Below, piece by piece: positions 16,987 to 25,434 of a stretch of 46,351 bases of DNA. The stretch comes from Alphaproteobacteria bacterium. Lineage in GTDB: Bacteria; Myxococcota_A; UBA796; GCA-2862545. The position numbers and the translations under genes were made by a program. The DNA lies in contig JACKER010000041.1 in assembly GCA_020632925.1 (NCBI GenBank), positions 1-46,351 of the forward strand, given 5' to 3'. The notes below the pieces were generated by a model. The model was not told the origin of the DNA. It searched no databases and saw only the letters and a program-made list of their open reading frames with translations. Numbering within the stretch: position 1 is the first letter of the stretch; each line of letters starts with the position of its first letter.

Positions 16987-18618
16987 ATGCGACCGTTGCT
17001 GCTGCTCGCGGGTTGCGCGCCCGCCCCCGACCTCGAGGCGCCCCGTATCGACGCCGTGGACCCGGCCGTGGTGCTGCCCGACGCCCCTCGCGGCGCCCCC
17101 ACGGGCACCTGGCCACGCGTGCTCGTGAACGAGGTCATGCCCTCCAACCAGTCCGTGCTGCTCGACGAGCACGGCACCACCGGGGACTGGATCGAGCTGT
17201 ACAACGCGGCCTCGCACCCGGTCGACCTCGGTGGGTGGTGGCTGGCCGACGACGAGGACCCGGACTGGGAGATCCCGTCGGGGACCACCATCGGCCCTGG
17301 CGAGCACCTGGTCGTGTGGGCCGACGGCGACGAGGGTCCGCTGCACGCGGACTTCTCGCTCTCTCGACGCGGCGAGACGGTGACCCTGTTCAGCCCCGAC
17401 GGGCGCCCGGCGGACGCGCTGACCTGGCCCGAGCTCCCGAAGGACGTCGCCTGGGGTCGCTTCCCGAGCGGCGGCGTGCACCGCGCCGCCACCATCGTCG
17501 CCACCCCGTACAACACCAACCCGGTCGACCCCGGGCTGTCCACGGATCCGAGCGACGCGCTCTTCCCCTGGCGCGGCCTGATCCTGATGGACATGTGGCT
17601 GCCGCAGGAAGGGCACGACACCCTCCTCGAGCACGACCGCATCAAGGTCGAGGGGGGCTTCGGGTTCGAGGGGATGTACCTGTCGCCGGTGGGCATCGGC
17701 ATCAAGGGCGGCATCGGGACGCGCCGCACGATCGACGAGAAGTGCGGCTTCAAGATCGGGCTCGACCACTACGTCCCGAAGACGCGCCTGCGCGGGATGG
17801 AGCACATCACGCTGAACACCATGGTCAGCGATCCGAGCAGCCTCCACGAGTCCCTGACCTATGCCCTGTTCCGCGACGCCGACGTGCCCGCGCCGCGCAC
17901 GACGCACGTCGAGCTGTGGATGAACGGCGAGTACCGCGGGCTGTACCTGCACATCGAGAGCGTGGACGACCAGTTCCTGAAGCGCTGGTTCGACGACCCG
18001 AACGGCAACCTCTACGAAGGCAACTACGGCGACGACCTCACCGTCGCGCAGATCGACGACTTCGGGCTCGACGAGCAGGGCTCCGACGACGTGACCGACC
18101 GCTCCGAGCTCCGTGCCCTGGCGGAGTTCCTCGCCCAGCCGCCCTCGGAGGCGCTGATGCCCGAGTTCGAGCGCCGCGTGAACCTGGACCGCACCCTGCG
18201 CATGTTCGCCGGGGAGGCGCTGACCGCGCACTGGGACGGGTACATCTGGGGCCAGAACAACTACCGGATCTACCACGAGCCCTCGACCGATCAGTGGACG
18301 ATGCTCCCCTGGGGCACGGACAACACGTTCGAGAGCGAGCGCGACCCGTACCGGGTGGACGGGAAGATGATCCGCTTCTGCCTGGGCATCCCGAGCTGCG
18401 CAGCCCGCTACGACGCGGCGCTCCTCGAGATGGCCGACCGCATGGACGCGCTCGACTGCCAGGCCTGGGCGGACGAGGTGGTGCCCCGCAACCGCCCGCT
18501 GTTCGAGGCGGACACCCGCAAGGAGGCCTCGGTGCAGGCGATGGACGACTCGGTGGTCTCGACGCTGGCCTTCTGCGAGGAGTGGCCGCAGACCATCCGC
18601 AACCTGGTGCGCCGATGA
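16987..18618 (+). CDS. CotH kinase with lamin-tail domain, lipoprotein (copy A)
   Basis: Secreted lipoprotein of 543 residues (MRPLLLLAGC, Cys10). A lamin-tail domain occupies about 43-165: VLVNEVMPSN, DWIELYN, LGGWWLADD, TIGPGEHLVVWADG, SLSRRGETVTLFSPDG. The CotH domain covers about 190-500 with IKGGIGTRR, GMEHITLNTMVSDPS, APRTTHVELWMNGEYRGLYL, DDQFLKRWFDDPNGNLYEG, AHWDGY and NNYRIYHEPS. The stop overlaps the ATG of the next gene (ATGA). Lamin-tail plus CotH is a recurrent secreted architecture; the tail domain likely binds DNA, polymer or the cell surface. Its nearest relative in the window is the gene at 22219-23874, collinear over the full length. Confidence 0.9.
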   Translation: MRPLLLLAGCAPAPDLEAPRIDAVDPAVVLPDAPRGAPTGTWPRVLVNEVMPSNQSVLLDEHGTTGDWIELYNAASHPVDLGGWWLADDEDPDWEIPSGTTIGPGEHLVVWADGDEGPLHADFSLSRRGETVTLFSPDGRPADALTWPELPKDVAWGRFPSGGVHRAATIVATPYNTNPVDPGLSTDPSDALFPWRGLILMDMWLPQEGHDTLLEHDRIKVEGGFGFEGMYLSPVGIGIKGGIGTRRTIDEKCGFKIGLDHYVPKTRLRGMEHITLNTMVSDPSSLHESLTYALFRDADVPAPRTTHVELWMNGEYRGLYLHIESVDDQFLKRWFDDPNGNLYEGNYGDDLTVAQIDDFGLDEQGSDDVTDRSELRALAEFLAQPPSEALMPEFERRVNLDRTLRMFAGEALTAHWDGYIWGQNNYRIYHEPSTDQWTMLPWGTDNTFESERDPYRVDGKMIRFCLGIPSCAARYDAALLEMADRMDALDCQAWADEVVPRNRPLFEADTRKEASVQAMDDSVVSTLAFCEEWPQTIRNLVRR

Positions 18619-20180
18619 CGGGCTGGCTGCTGCTGCTCTCCTGCGCGGGCGACCCGGACACGACCGAGCCCACGCCCTCCACCACGGACACGCCGACGGT
18701 CGTGGACGCGGACGGCGACGGCTGGCCCGAGGGCGAGGACTGCGACGACCTCGACAACACCACGTTCCCCGGCGCGCCCGAGCGCTGCGACGGCGCGGAC
18801 CAGGACTGCGACGGGGAGATCGACGAGGGCTTCGACGCCGACGGCGACGGCTGGAGGACGGGCCTCGACCCGGGCTGTGTCGCGCTCGGACCGACGGACT
18901 GCGACGACACCGACCCCGAGATCCGGCCGAACGCGCCAGAGCGCTGCAACGGCGTGGACGACGACTGCGACGGCCAGCCCGAGCCGGACACGGACGCCGA
19001 CGGGGACGGGGTCCCCGTGTGCGACGACTGCGACGACACCGACGACGGGATCTCGCCGCTCGCGGCCGAGCTGTGCAACGGGCGCGACGACGACTGCGAC
19101 GGCTTCTCGGACGAGGGCTTCGACACGGACGGGGACGGCGTCGGCGCCTGCCTCGACTGCGACGACGCGGACCCCACGGTCCACCCGGGCGCCGTGGAGA
19201 TCTGCGACCGGCGGGACAACGACTGCGACGGCGAGTGGGACGAGGGCTTCGACGCCGACGACGACGGGTTCCTGTCCTGCAGGGGCGACTGCGACGACAC
19301 CCGCGCCGACGTGCACCCGGGCGCGGTCGAGCAGTGCGACGGCACCGACGGGGACTGCAACGGCACGATCGATGACCGCCCGGACGGCGATCGGGACGGG
19401 TTCCTCGCGTGCGACCCCGTGGCGCCCGACTGCGACGACACCCGCGGCTGGATCTTCCCTGGAGCCGCCGAGCAGTGCGACGGGCGGGACAGCGACTGCG
19501 ACGGCATCATCCCGGCGGACGAGCAGGACGCCGACGGCGACGGCGACGCGATCTGCTCGGGTGACTGCGACGACGCCGACCCGGAGCGGTCGTCGCGCCA
19601 GCGGGAGCGCTGCGACGGCGTCGACAACGACTGCGACCCGTCCACCGACGAGACCGTCGACGGTGACGGCGACCTGCGGTCGGTCTGCCAGGGGGACTGC
19701 GACGACGCGCTCCGCGCCGTGTTCCCCAACGCCCCCGAGCGCTGCAACGCGATCGACGACGACTGCGACGGCGACGTGGACGACGACGACGCCTGCGCCC
19801 CGTGCGAGGTCCACGTGCGGAACGGGCACGTCTACCAGTTCTGCCCGATCGAGGTGGACTGGATCACGGCGCGGGACCGTTGTCGCGCCGACCGCTACGA
19901 GCTCGTCACCATCGACGACGGCTCCGAGAACAACTGGGTCTCGGACACCGCGCGCGACATCGTGAGCAGCACCTGGTGGAACGGGTACGCGGACCGCGCC
20001 TCGGAGGGCGACTTCGAGTGGGTGTCGGGCGAGGACGCCACGTACACCTACTGGGCCACCGGCGAGCCGAACGACAACGGCGGCCAGGACTGCGTCGTCA
20101 TGCGGTTCTCCGGCCGCCAGTGGGGTGATGTCGCCTGCGACCGCACCGACCCCTACGTGTGCGAGGCCTCCATCGAGTAG
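18615..20180 (+). CDS. MopE-repeat / C-type lectin lipoprotein (copy A)
   Basis: Surface lipoprotein of 521 residues (MTGWLLLLSC, Cys10). After a Thr/Pro linker come eight Cys/Asp repeats of the MopE putative metal-binding type (PF11617), about residues 33-395, each with a CDD, PGAxExCDG and DxDCDG pattern interleaved with DxDGDG loops that should bind calcium. A C-type lectin domain fills about 398-521: HVYQFC, LVTIDDGSENNWV, TWWNGY, the sugar/Ca motif EPN in TGEPNDNGGQDC, and the W-x-D motif in QWGDVAC. EPN normally means mannose-type binding. The ATG overlaps the CotH stop (ATGA). Likely role: Ca-stiffened stalk presenting a sugar-binding head, possibly phosphorylated by the CotH partner (inference). 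Confidence 0.92.
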   Translation: MTGWLLLLSCAGDPDTTEPTPSTTDTPTVVDADGDGWPEGEDCDDLDNTTFPGAPERCDGADQDCDGEIDEGFDADGDGWRTGLDPGCVALGPTDCDDTDPEIRPNAPERCNGVDDDCDGQPEPDTDADGDGVPVCDDCDDTDDGISPLAAELCNGRDDDCDGFSDEGFDTDGDGVGACLDCDDADPTVHPGAVEICDRRDNDCDGEWDEGFDADDDGFLSCRGDCDDTRADVHPGAVEQCDGTDGDCNGTIDDRPDGDRDGFLACDPVAPDCDDTRGWIFPGAAEQCDGRDSDCDGIIPADEQDADGDGDAICSGDCDDADPERSSRQRERCDGVDNDCDPSTDETVDGDGDLRSVCQGDCDDALRAVFPNAPERCNAIDDDCDGDVDDDDACAPCEVHVRNGHVYQFCPIEVDWITARDRCRADRYELVTIDDGSENNWVSDTARDIVSSTWWNGYADRASEGDFEWVSGEDATYTYWATGEPNDNGGQDCVVMRFSGRQWGDVACDRTDPYVCEASIE

Positions 20181-20186
20181 GTGAGG

Positions 20187-20609
20187 TCAGCCGCAGGGCG
20201 CCGGACCGCCCAACGTCCCCGCGAACGGGATCTTCATGCCGTCGGGACCGGACGGCGCGATCCAACCCGACGCTGCACCACCCTCCTTCGCGTCCAACGT
20301 GTCGAAGTGGATCGTGACCCCCGGCAGGTCGGTCCACGTGGGCGGCGTCGCGCTGTTGGCCGGACGGACCGATGCGCGTCCGGTGGTGTCGGGGGTGGTC
20401 GCCGATGGGCTCTGGTTGTCCAGCACGACGTCGTGGGCGCCTGCCTGGAGCGCGGTCAGACCCGCGCCCCACACCGAGATGCGGAACGTCCGGTCGGGCG
20501 CCGACACCACGACCTCCAGCGTCCGACCGTCCCAGGGCGCGCAGCCGAACGCCACCGTCGTGGGGTTCTCCGCGAGGGCTGCGCTCGGCAGCAGAAGGGC
20601 GAGCCACAT
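20187..20609 (-). CDS. Small secreted protein, unknown function
   Basis: Exported protein of 140 residues with signal peptide MWLALLLPSAALA and no lipobox. ATG at 20609 with AGGAGG four bases upstream. The mature part is a beta-rich domain with two Cys (FGCAPW and the terminal PCG) likely disulfide-linked, and a Ser/Thr/Pro-rich middle. No family recognised. It occupies the centre between the two convergent CotH/MopE-lectin cassettes and ends 6 bases from the stop of copy A, so it may belong functionally to the cassette or be what remains of the duplication junction. Confidence 0.7.
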   Translation of the reverse strand: MWLALLLPSAALAENPTTVAFGCAPWDGRTLEVVVSAPDRTFRISVWGAGLTALQAGAHDVVLDNQSPSATTPDTTGRASVRPANSATPPTWTDLPGVTIHFDTLDAKEGGAASGWIAPSGPDGMKIPFAGTLGGPAPCG

Positions 20610-20656
20610 CGTGCCTCCTGCCGGACGCTACCACGCTCCCCGGACGGCGACCCTGA

Positions 20657-22222
20657 TCAGCGCGCCACTTCGCAGATGTACGGGACACGCGAGGTGCAGC
20701 TCGCGTCGTCCCAGTTGTAGCCCGAGTAGCGGAGCGCCACGCAGTCCTGGTTCCCGGAGTTGTTGGGCTCCCCGGGGGCCCAGGAGGTGAAGCCCGGGTC
20801 CTCGCCGCTCGACCACACCCAGTCGCCCTCGTTCGCCCGGTCGTTGAACCCGCCCCACCAGGTGCGGTTGGCCCGACTCCCCGCCTGGTCCGACACCCAC
20901 TGGTTCTCCTGGGCGTCGTCGATGGTGACCAGCTCGTAGCCGGTGGAGCGGCAGTCCGCGTCGGCGTCCGCCCACTCCACCGTGGTGGTGCAGAGCTGGT
21001 ACGTGTGGCCGTTGCGCCGGACCACGTCGCAGGGCGCGCAAGCGGCGCTGCTGTCCACGTCCCCGTCGCAGTCGTCGTCGTACCCGTTGCACCGCTCGGG
21101 CAGCCCCGGTCGGACGAAGCGCCGGGTGTCGTCGCAGTCGCCATCGCAAGCGGAGAGCAGGTCGCCGTCGGCGTCCACCGTCTCGTCCGTCGTCGGGTCG
21201 CAGTCGTTGTCCACGCCGTCGCAGCGCTCGAGCTGGCCCGAGGCCCGGTCCGGATCGAGGTCGTCGCAGTCGCCCGCGCAGATCGGCTCGCCGTCCCCGT
21301 CGTCGTCCGCCTCGTCCGCGGGCAGCGTGCCGTCGCAGTCGGTGTCCTTGCCGTCGCACACCTCGGCGGCGCCCGGGTGCACCCTCGGATCGGTCTCGTC
21401 GCAGTCGCCGTTCGCGCCGCAGGCCGACCAACCGTCGCCGTCGGGGTCGCCCACGTCGTCGACGAGCCCGTTGCAGTCGTCGTCTCGCCCGTCGCAGCGC
21501 TCGGGCGCCCAGAGGTAGACCGTCGGGTCGGTGTCGTCGCAGTCGCCGCGGCACGCGAAGAAGCCGTCGCCGTCCTGGTCGAAGCCCTCGTCCCACAGCC
21601 CGTCGCAGTCGTTGTCCTTCGCGTCGCAGATCTCCGTCGCGCCCTCGTGGGTCGCCGGGTCCTCCTCGTCGCAGTCCATGCAGGCGCCGACGCCGTCCCC
21701 GTCGGCGTCGAAGCCCTCGTCCGACACGTGGTCGCAGTCGTCGTCGCGCCCGTTGCACAGCTCCACCGCGAGGGGCGAGACGCCGTCGTCGGTGTCGTCG
21801 CAGTCGTCGCACACCGGCACGCCGTCGCCGTCCGCGTCCTCGGTCGGGTCGACCACGCCGTCGCAGTCGTTGTCGACGCCGTCGCAGACCTCCTCCGCGC
21901 CCGGGTGGATGGCGGCGTTCGTGTCGTCGCAGTCCGTGGGGCCGAGCATCGCGCAGCCCGCGTCGAGCGCGGTCGGCACGTCGTCACCGTCGAGGTCGTA
22001 GCCCTCGTCGATCGCGCCGTCGCAGTCCTGGTCCACGCCGTCGCAGCGCTCGGGTGCCCCGGGGAAGATGGTGTTGTCGGCGTCGTTGCAGTCCTCGTCG
22101 GCGTCCCATCCGTCACCGTCGCGGTCGACCGGACCCGCGGGCGTGCCGGTGTGCACGACGGGGGTCGGCTCGTCGGTCTCGGTGGCCACACCGTGGCAGG
22201 CCAGCAGGGCGAGCGCGATCAA
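20657..22222 (-). CDS. MopE-repeat / C-type lectin lipoprotein (copy B)
   Basis: Surface lipoprotein of 521 residues, the same length as copy A. The start is TTG at 22222, overlapping the CotH stop (TTGA), giving MIALALLAC (Cys9). Eight MopE-type Cys/Asp repeats match those of copy A one for one, including the deviant third (SPLAxELCNG) and seventh (QxERCDG) copies. The C-type lectin head has HTYQLC, LVTIDDAQENQWV, TWWGGF, EPN in PGEPNNSGNQDC and W-x-D in NWDDASC, so calcium and mannose-type sugar binding are retained. It differs from A in loop residues around the sugar site (GFTSW versus TYTYW), which could shift specificity. Same operon as the CotH gene 22219-23874. Confidence 0.92.
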   Translation of the reverse strand: MIALALLACHGVATETDEPTPVVHTGTPAGPVDRDGDGWDADEDCNDADNTIFPGAPERCDGVDQDCDGAIDEGYDLDGDDVPTALDAGCAMLGPTDCDDTNAAIHPGAEEVCDGVDNDCDGVVDPTEDADGDGVPVCDDCDDTDDGVSPLAVELCNGRDDDCDHVSDEGFDADGDGVGACMDCDEEDPATHEGATEICDAKDNDCDGLWDEGFDQDGDGFFACRGDCDDTDPTVYLWAPERCDGRDDDCNGLVDDVGDPDGDGWSACGANGDCDETDPRVHPGAAEVCDGKDTDCDGTLPADEADDDGDGEPICAGDCDDLDPDRASGQLERCDGVDNDCDPTTDETVDADGDLLSACDGDCDDTRRFVRPGLPERCNGYDDDCDGDVDSSAACAPCDVVRRNGHTYQLCTTTVEWADADADCRSTGYELVTIDDAQENQWVSDQAGSRANRTWWGGFNDRANEGDWVWSSGEDPGFTSWAPGEPNNSGNQDCVALRYSGYNWDDASCTSRVPYICEVAR

Positions 22223-23874
22223 CGGAGCACCATCTGCTGCACGTCCACCGGCCAGGTCTCGCAGAAGTCCATCGTGTCGTTCCCCTGGCGTTCCATGTCG
22301 TCCAGGCTCCCTTCCTTGAGTGGGTCGGCGTCGTAGAGCGGCACGATCTCGGGCAGCACGGGGGCGACGCGACCGGGGCAGTCGAGCTCGAGGAGGCGCT
22401 GCGCCAGCTCGACCAGCGCGATGTCGTACCGTCCCTTGCAGGAAGGGATGTCGAGGCAGAAGCCAGCGAGCACCCCGCGGTCGGCCCACGGGTCCCGCGT
22501 CGACCGGAACGTCTGGTCCACGCCCCAGGGCAAGAGCGTCCACTGGTCGGTCGAGGGCTCGTGGTAGAGCCGGTAGTTGTTGGAGCTGTAGAAGTACCCG
22601 TCCCAGTGCGCAAGCACGACCTCGGCCGCCATCGCGCGCAGCGTCCGGTCGAGGTCCACGCGGCGCTCGAGCTCGGGCATCGCGGACTCGTCGCGCGGGC
22701 CCTCCAGGAAGTCGGTGAGCGCCTGCAGGTCGGAGCGGTCGTCCACGTCGTACAGGCCCTGCTCGTCGTGCTCGAAGTCCCAGATGTCCGAGTCGCGCAG
22801 GTCCACGCCGTACGCACCCTCGTAGAGGTTGCCGTGCGGGTCGTCGAACCAGCGCTTCAGGAACTGGTCGTCGGGCGTCTCGAGGTTCAGGTAGAGCCCG
22901 CGGTACTCCCCGTTCATCCAGAGCTCGACGTGCGTGACGCGCGGCCCGGGGATGTCCGCCTCGCGCATCAGCGCCCAGGCCAGGAGCTCGTGGATGTTGG
23001 TGTCGTCCTGGACCATGTTGTTGAGCGTGAGGTTCTCCTGGCCGCGCAGGCGCTGGCCGGGGACGTACGCGTCGAGGTTCAGTCGGAAGCCCGCCTTCTG
23101 GTCGATGCTGCGACGCGAGCCGATGCCGCCCTTGATGGTCAACCCGACCGGGTAGAGGAAGGCGCCGTCGAAGGCCACGCCGGCGGGGACCACGGCGTAC
23201 GTGTCGCGCGCGAGCGCGTCGTGGCCCGCCTGGTCGAGGAACAGGTCGATGCGGACGACCTCGCCGGGTGGGAACAGCGTGTCGCTCGGGTCCAGCGACA
23301 GCCCGGGGTCTACGGGGTTGTCGTTGAGCGGCGTCGCGCGGATCGAGGGCGCGCGGTGCGTGCCGCCCGACGGGAAGCGCCCCCAGACGACGTCGTTGGG
23401 CAGCGCCGGCCAGGTGAGCCCATCCGCCACCTCGCCGTCCGGCGAGAACAGGAACACGTCGTCCCCGTCGCGATCCAGCGCCAGCGTGGCGTGCAGCGGC
23501 CCCTGGTCTTCCTCGCCGTCCGCGAAGATCAGCAGGTGCCCGCGCGGGCCGATCGTCGTCCCCACCGGGAAGAGCCAGTCGGGATCGTTGTCGTCGTCCG
23601 CCAGCCCCCAGCCCGTGAGGTCCACGGCCTGGTCGGTCGGGTTGTACAGGTCGACCCAGTCCGCGAACTCCGCCCGCTCGTCCATGGAGACGGAGACGTT
23701 GCCGGGGAGCACCTCGTCCACGAGGACGGGAGCCCAGATCCCGGCGGGGCCCGAGCGCGGCGACAGGACGACGTCGCCGAGCTCGCTCGGCCGGGGATCG
23801 AGGGTCGGGGGACCGGACGATCCGCGCGGGGCACACGCCGCCACCGCGAGCCAGATCCAACGGTGGGGGGTCAT
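22219..23874 (-). CDS. CotH kinase with lamin-tail domain, lipoprotein (copy B)
   Basis: Secreted lipoprotein of 551 residues (MTPHRWIWLAVAAC, Cys14), full-length paralog of copy A. Lamin-tail domain about 48-175 (VLVDEVLPGN, DWVDLYN, LTGWGLADD, TIGPRGHLLIFADG). CotH domain about 200-510 with IKGGIGSRR, GQENLTLNNMVQDD, GPRVTHVELWMNGEYRGLYL, DDQFLKRWFDDPHGNLYEG, LAHWDGY, NNYRLYHEPSTDQWT. The 3' end overlaps the TTG of the lectin gene by 4 bases, as in copy A. Likely function as for copy A: extracytoplasmic kinase anchored in a membrane. Transcription runs toward copy A, so the two cassettes converge. Confidence 0.9.
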   Translation of the reverse strand: MTPHRWIWLAVAACAPRGSSGPPTLDPRPSELGDVVLSPRSGPAGIWAPVLVDEVLPGNVSVSMDERAEFADWVDLYNPTDQAVDLTGWGLADDDNDPDWLFPVGTTIGPRGHLLIFADGEEDQGPLHATLALDRDGDDVFLFSPDGEVADGLTWPALPNDVVWGRFPSGGTHRAPSIRATPLNDNPVDPGLSLDPSDTLFPPGEVVRIDLFLDQAGHDALARDTYAVVPAGVAFDGAFLYPVGLTIKGGIGSRRSIDQKAGFRLNLDAYVPGQRLRGQENLTLNNMVQDDTNIHELLAWALMREADIPGPRVTHVELWMNGEYRGLYLNLETPDDQFLKRWFDDPHGNLYEGAYGVDLRDSDIWDFEHDEQGLYDVDDRSDLQALTDFLEGPRDESAMPELERRVDLDRTLRAMAAEVVLAHWDGYFYSSNNYRLYHEPSTDQWTLLPWGVDQTFRSTRDPWADRGVLAGFCLDIPSCKGRYDIALVELAQRLLELDCPGRVAPVLPEIVPLYDADPLKEGSLDDMERQGNDTMDFCETWPVDVQQMVLR

Positions 23875-23903
23875 CGGGAGGGCTCTCCTGCCCCGAGTCT
23901 ACC

Positions 23904-23931
23904 CCGCCGTGTGACGAACGCGTGACGGCGG
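23904..23931. terminator. Hairpin between methyltransferase and CotH copy B (possible terminator or leader)
   Basis: Seven-base perfect stem CCGCCGT / ACGGCGG with a 14-base loop that contains a further 3-bp pairing. It lies in the 66-base gap after the methyltransferase stop and before the CotH copy B start. There is no T-run on either strand, so an intrinsic terminator is only possible, not shown. Low confidence. Confidence 0.3.
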
Positions 23932-23940
23932 TCTGGATGA

Positions 23941-25431
23941 CTACCGAACGAGCAGGGCGCTACGGGCGATCCGCAGCAGGGCCGCCAGGAGCACCCGGTC
24001 GATCGCCTCTTCCAGTGACTCCGGACCGCTCTCGTCGTCCCGGAGCTCCAGGACGAGCTCGCCGCGCGAGATGGCATCTCGGATCTGCTGCACCAGGCGG
24101 TCGCGGTCGTGCGCGCCGTCGAGGTGGACCAGCAGGAACCGCTCGAAGTCGTCGATCTTCAGGGCCTCGTGACGGAGGTTCGTGACCCGCACCTCGTCCT
24201 CCGCGGCCTGGAGCCGGGCGTAGCGGAACGCCATCGGCCGCGCGGTGAGCAGGTGGGCGACCGGTCGGGGCCAGCGGTGGACGTGGACCGCGGCGTGGGC
24301 GAGCACCAGGGGCAGGAGGTTGGCGGCCACCTCGTCCGGATCGACCTCCCCGAGTCGGGCCTCCACCCCGGCGCAGAGCTCGGCGAAGCCCAGCGCGGTC
24401 GACCCGGTGCCGAGCGTGTCCAGCAGCGCGTGGGCGGTCGGGTGGGTCGCGGTCACCTTCGCCCCTGCCGGCGTGACCCAGCACCCGTCCTCCTCGGTGC
24501 GATGACCGCGGAGCCGGAACGACAGCGCCCGGAGGTGCTCCGCGCTCGGGTGAAGGGTCCCGGGGCCCGACCGGACCCAGAGCGTCTCGCGGAACACCGT
24601 GTTGCGGGCCAGATCGAGGCGGTGTTCGCGCTCCTCGACCGTCGAAGCACCCTCCGTGAGCCGCTCCAGCTCGGGGGGCTCGACCGATCGCCATGGCTCC
24701 GACTCCGCCAGGAACCGCAGGCCATGGGCCCTCGCCCGCTCGTCGACCTCGTGGAACCAGAACGGACGGTTGTGCTCGGCGAGGTGGTCGTGGAGCAGGA
24801 ACCAGTCCCCGTGCTTCTCCATCCGATCGCGCTCGGTGTGGAGCAGGCGACCCCACTCCGTGTCCGCGGCGTTGATCTCGCACAGCCGGTCGACGAGCGC
24901 GCGCGCCTCGGTCACCTTCGCGCGGGCGTCGCCGAGGTGGCGCACGTGGCGGCGCATCGCCTGGCAGAGCACGTCGCGCACCGCCCAGCCGGGGAGGGTG
25001 TTGAACGACAGGTAGGCCACGCCTCGCTCGGACAGGCGACGTTCGAGGGTGCCGAACAGCGCGGCGCGGGCGGGCTCGGGGATCCAGGACAGCACGCCGT
25101 GGGCGATGACGTAGTCGAACGGCGGACCGTCGGGGAGCTGCTCGATCCCGATCTCGTGCAGCTCGACGTTGGTGAGCCCGAGCTGCGCCACCCGCGCCCG
25201 CGCCCGCGCCATCGCGTGGGCCGCGGGATCGACACCCACGAACGTCGCGCCCGGGTGTGCGGCCGCGAGGGGGAGCAGGTTGCCGCCCATGTTGCAGCCG
25301 ACCTCGAGCACCCGGGCTCCGTCGACGGGGACCGGATCGAGGCCGTGCAGCGCGGCCACCGCTGCCAGGTGGTCGGGGTGGGACAGTCGGTAGGGGTGGC
25401 TGTGGTACGGGACCTGGTCGTAGTCGTTCAT
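23941..25431 (-). CDS. SAM methyltransferase with regulatory domain, PKMT-like
   Basis: Cytoplasmic protein of 496 residues. Class I methyltransferase core at about 35-190: SAM motif I VLEVGCNMGGN (41-51), acidic VGVDP at the end of strand 2, and motif IV-like FDYVIAHGVLSWIP. The methyltransferase regulatory domain (PF10119) follows at about 205-290 (LLHDHLAEHNRPFWFHEVDERA), then a winged-helix-like C-terminal region (RLRGHRTEEDGCWVTPAGAKV) ending in two helical bundles. This order is that of the rickettsial outer-membrane-protein lysine methyltransferases PKMT1/2. Its substrate may thus be a surface protein, but that is family inference. It is last in the operon with ACP, membrane protein and the 226-residue protein, 3 bases after the latter. 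Confidence 0.85.
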   Translation of the reverse strand: MNDYDQVPYHSHPYRLSHPDHLAAVAALHGLDPVPVDGARVLEVGCNMGGNLLPLAAAHPGATFVGVDPAAHAMARARARVAQLGLTNVELHEIGIEQLPDGPPFDYVIAHGVLSWIPEPARAALFGTLERRLSERGVAYLSFNTLPGWAVRDVLCQAMRRHVRHLGDARAKVTEARALVDRLCEINAADTEWGRLLHTERDRMEKHGDWFLLHDHLAEHNRPFWFHEVDERARAHGLRFLAESEPWRSVEPPELERLTEGASTVEEREHRLDLARNTVFRETLWVRSGPGTLHPSAEHLRALSFRLRGHRTEEDGCWVTPAGAKVTATHPTAHALLDTLGTGSTALGFAELCAGVEARLGEVDPDEVAANLLPLVLAHAAVHVHRWPRPVAHLLTARPMAFRYARLQAAEDEVRVTNLRHEALKIDDFERFLLVHLDGAHDRDRLVQQIRDAISRGELVLELRDDESGPESLEEAIDRVLLAALLRIARSALLVR

Positions 25432-25434
25432 CGG

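Larger units (their letters stand above)
16987..20180 (+). repeat. Inverted gene-cassette duplication, left arm
   Basis: Two-gene unit (CotH-lamin tail, then MopE-lectin), about 3.19 kb, whose gene order, 4-base overlap, domain boundaries and repeat count are mirrored in the right arm (20657-23874). Similarity is clear in the proteins; the DNA is diverged, so the duplication is not recent. Confidence 0.85.
20657..23874 (-). repeat. Inverted gene-cassette duplication, right arm
   Basis: Mirror unit of about 3.22 kb. The arms are separated by 476 bases that contain only the 140-residue secreted protein gene. The stretches around HVELWMNGEYRGLYL and DDQFLKRWFDDP are nearly identical between the arms. 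Confidence 0.85.

Noticed and set aside
11830..18276. Open frame of over 2,100 codons on the minus strand
   Set aside because: Only its last 1,068 bases (from 12897) encode a plausible lipoprotein; the remainder is antisense to CotH, ceramidase and CotH copy A and has the low-complexity Arg/Gly/Val-rich look of high-GC shadow frames.
18700..19800. Repetitive DNA that could be taken for a CRISPR or tandem-repeat array
   Set aside because: The repetition comes from the Cys/Asp codons of the MopE-type protein repeats; units vary in length and there are no conserved direct repeats with unique spacers.
13506..20180. Open frame of over 2,200 codons on the plus strand
   Set aside because: Only the part from 18615 (MopE-lectin) is real; upstream it is a shadow of CotH, ceramidase and CotH copy A in another frame.
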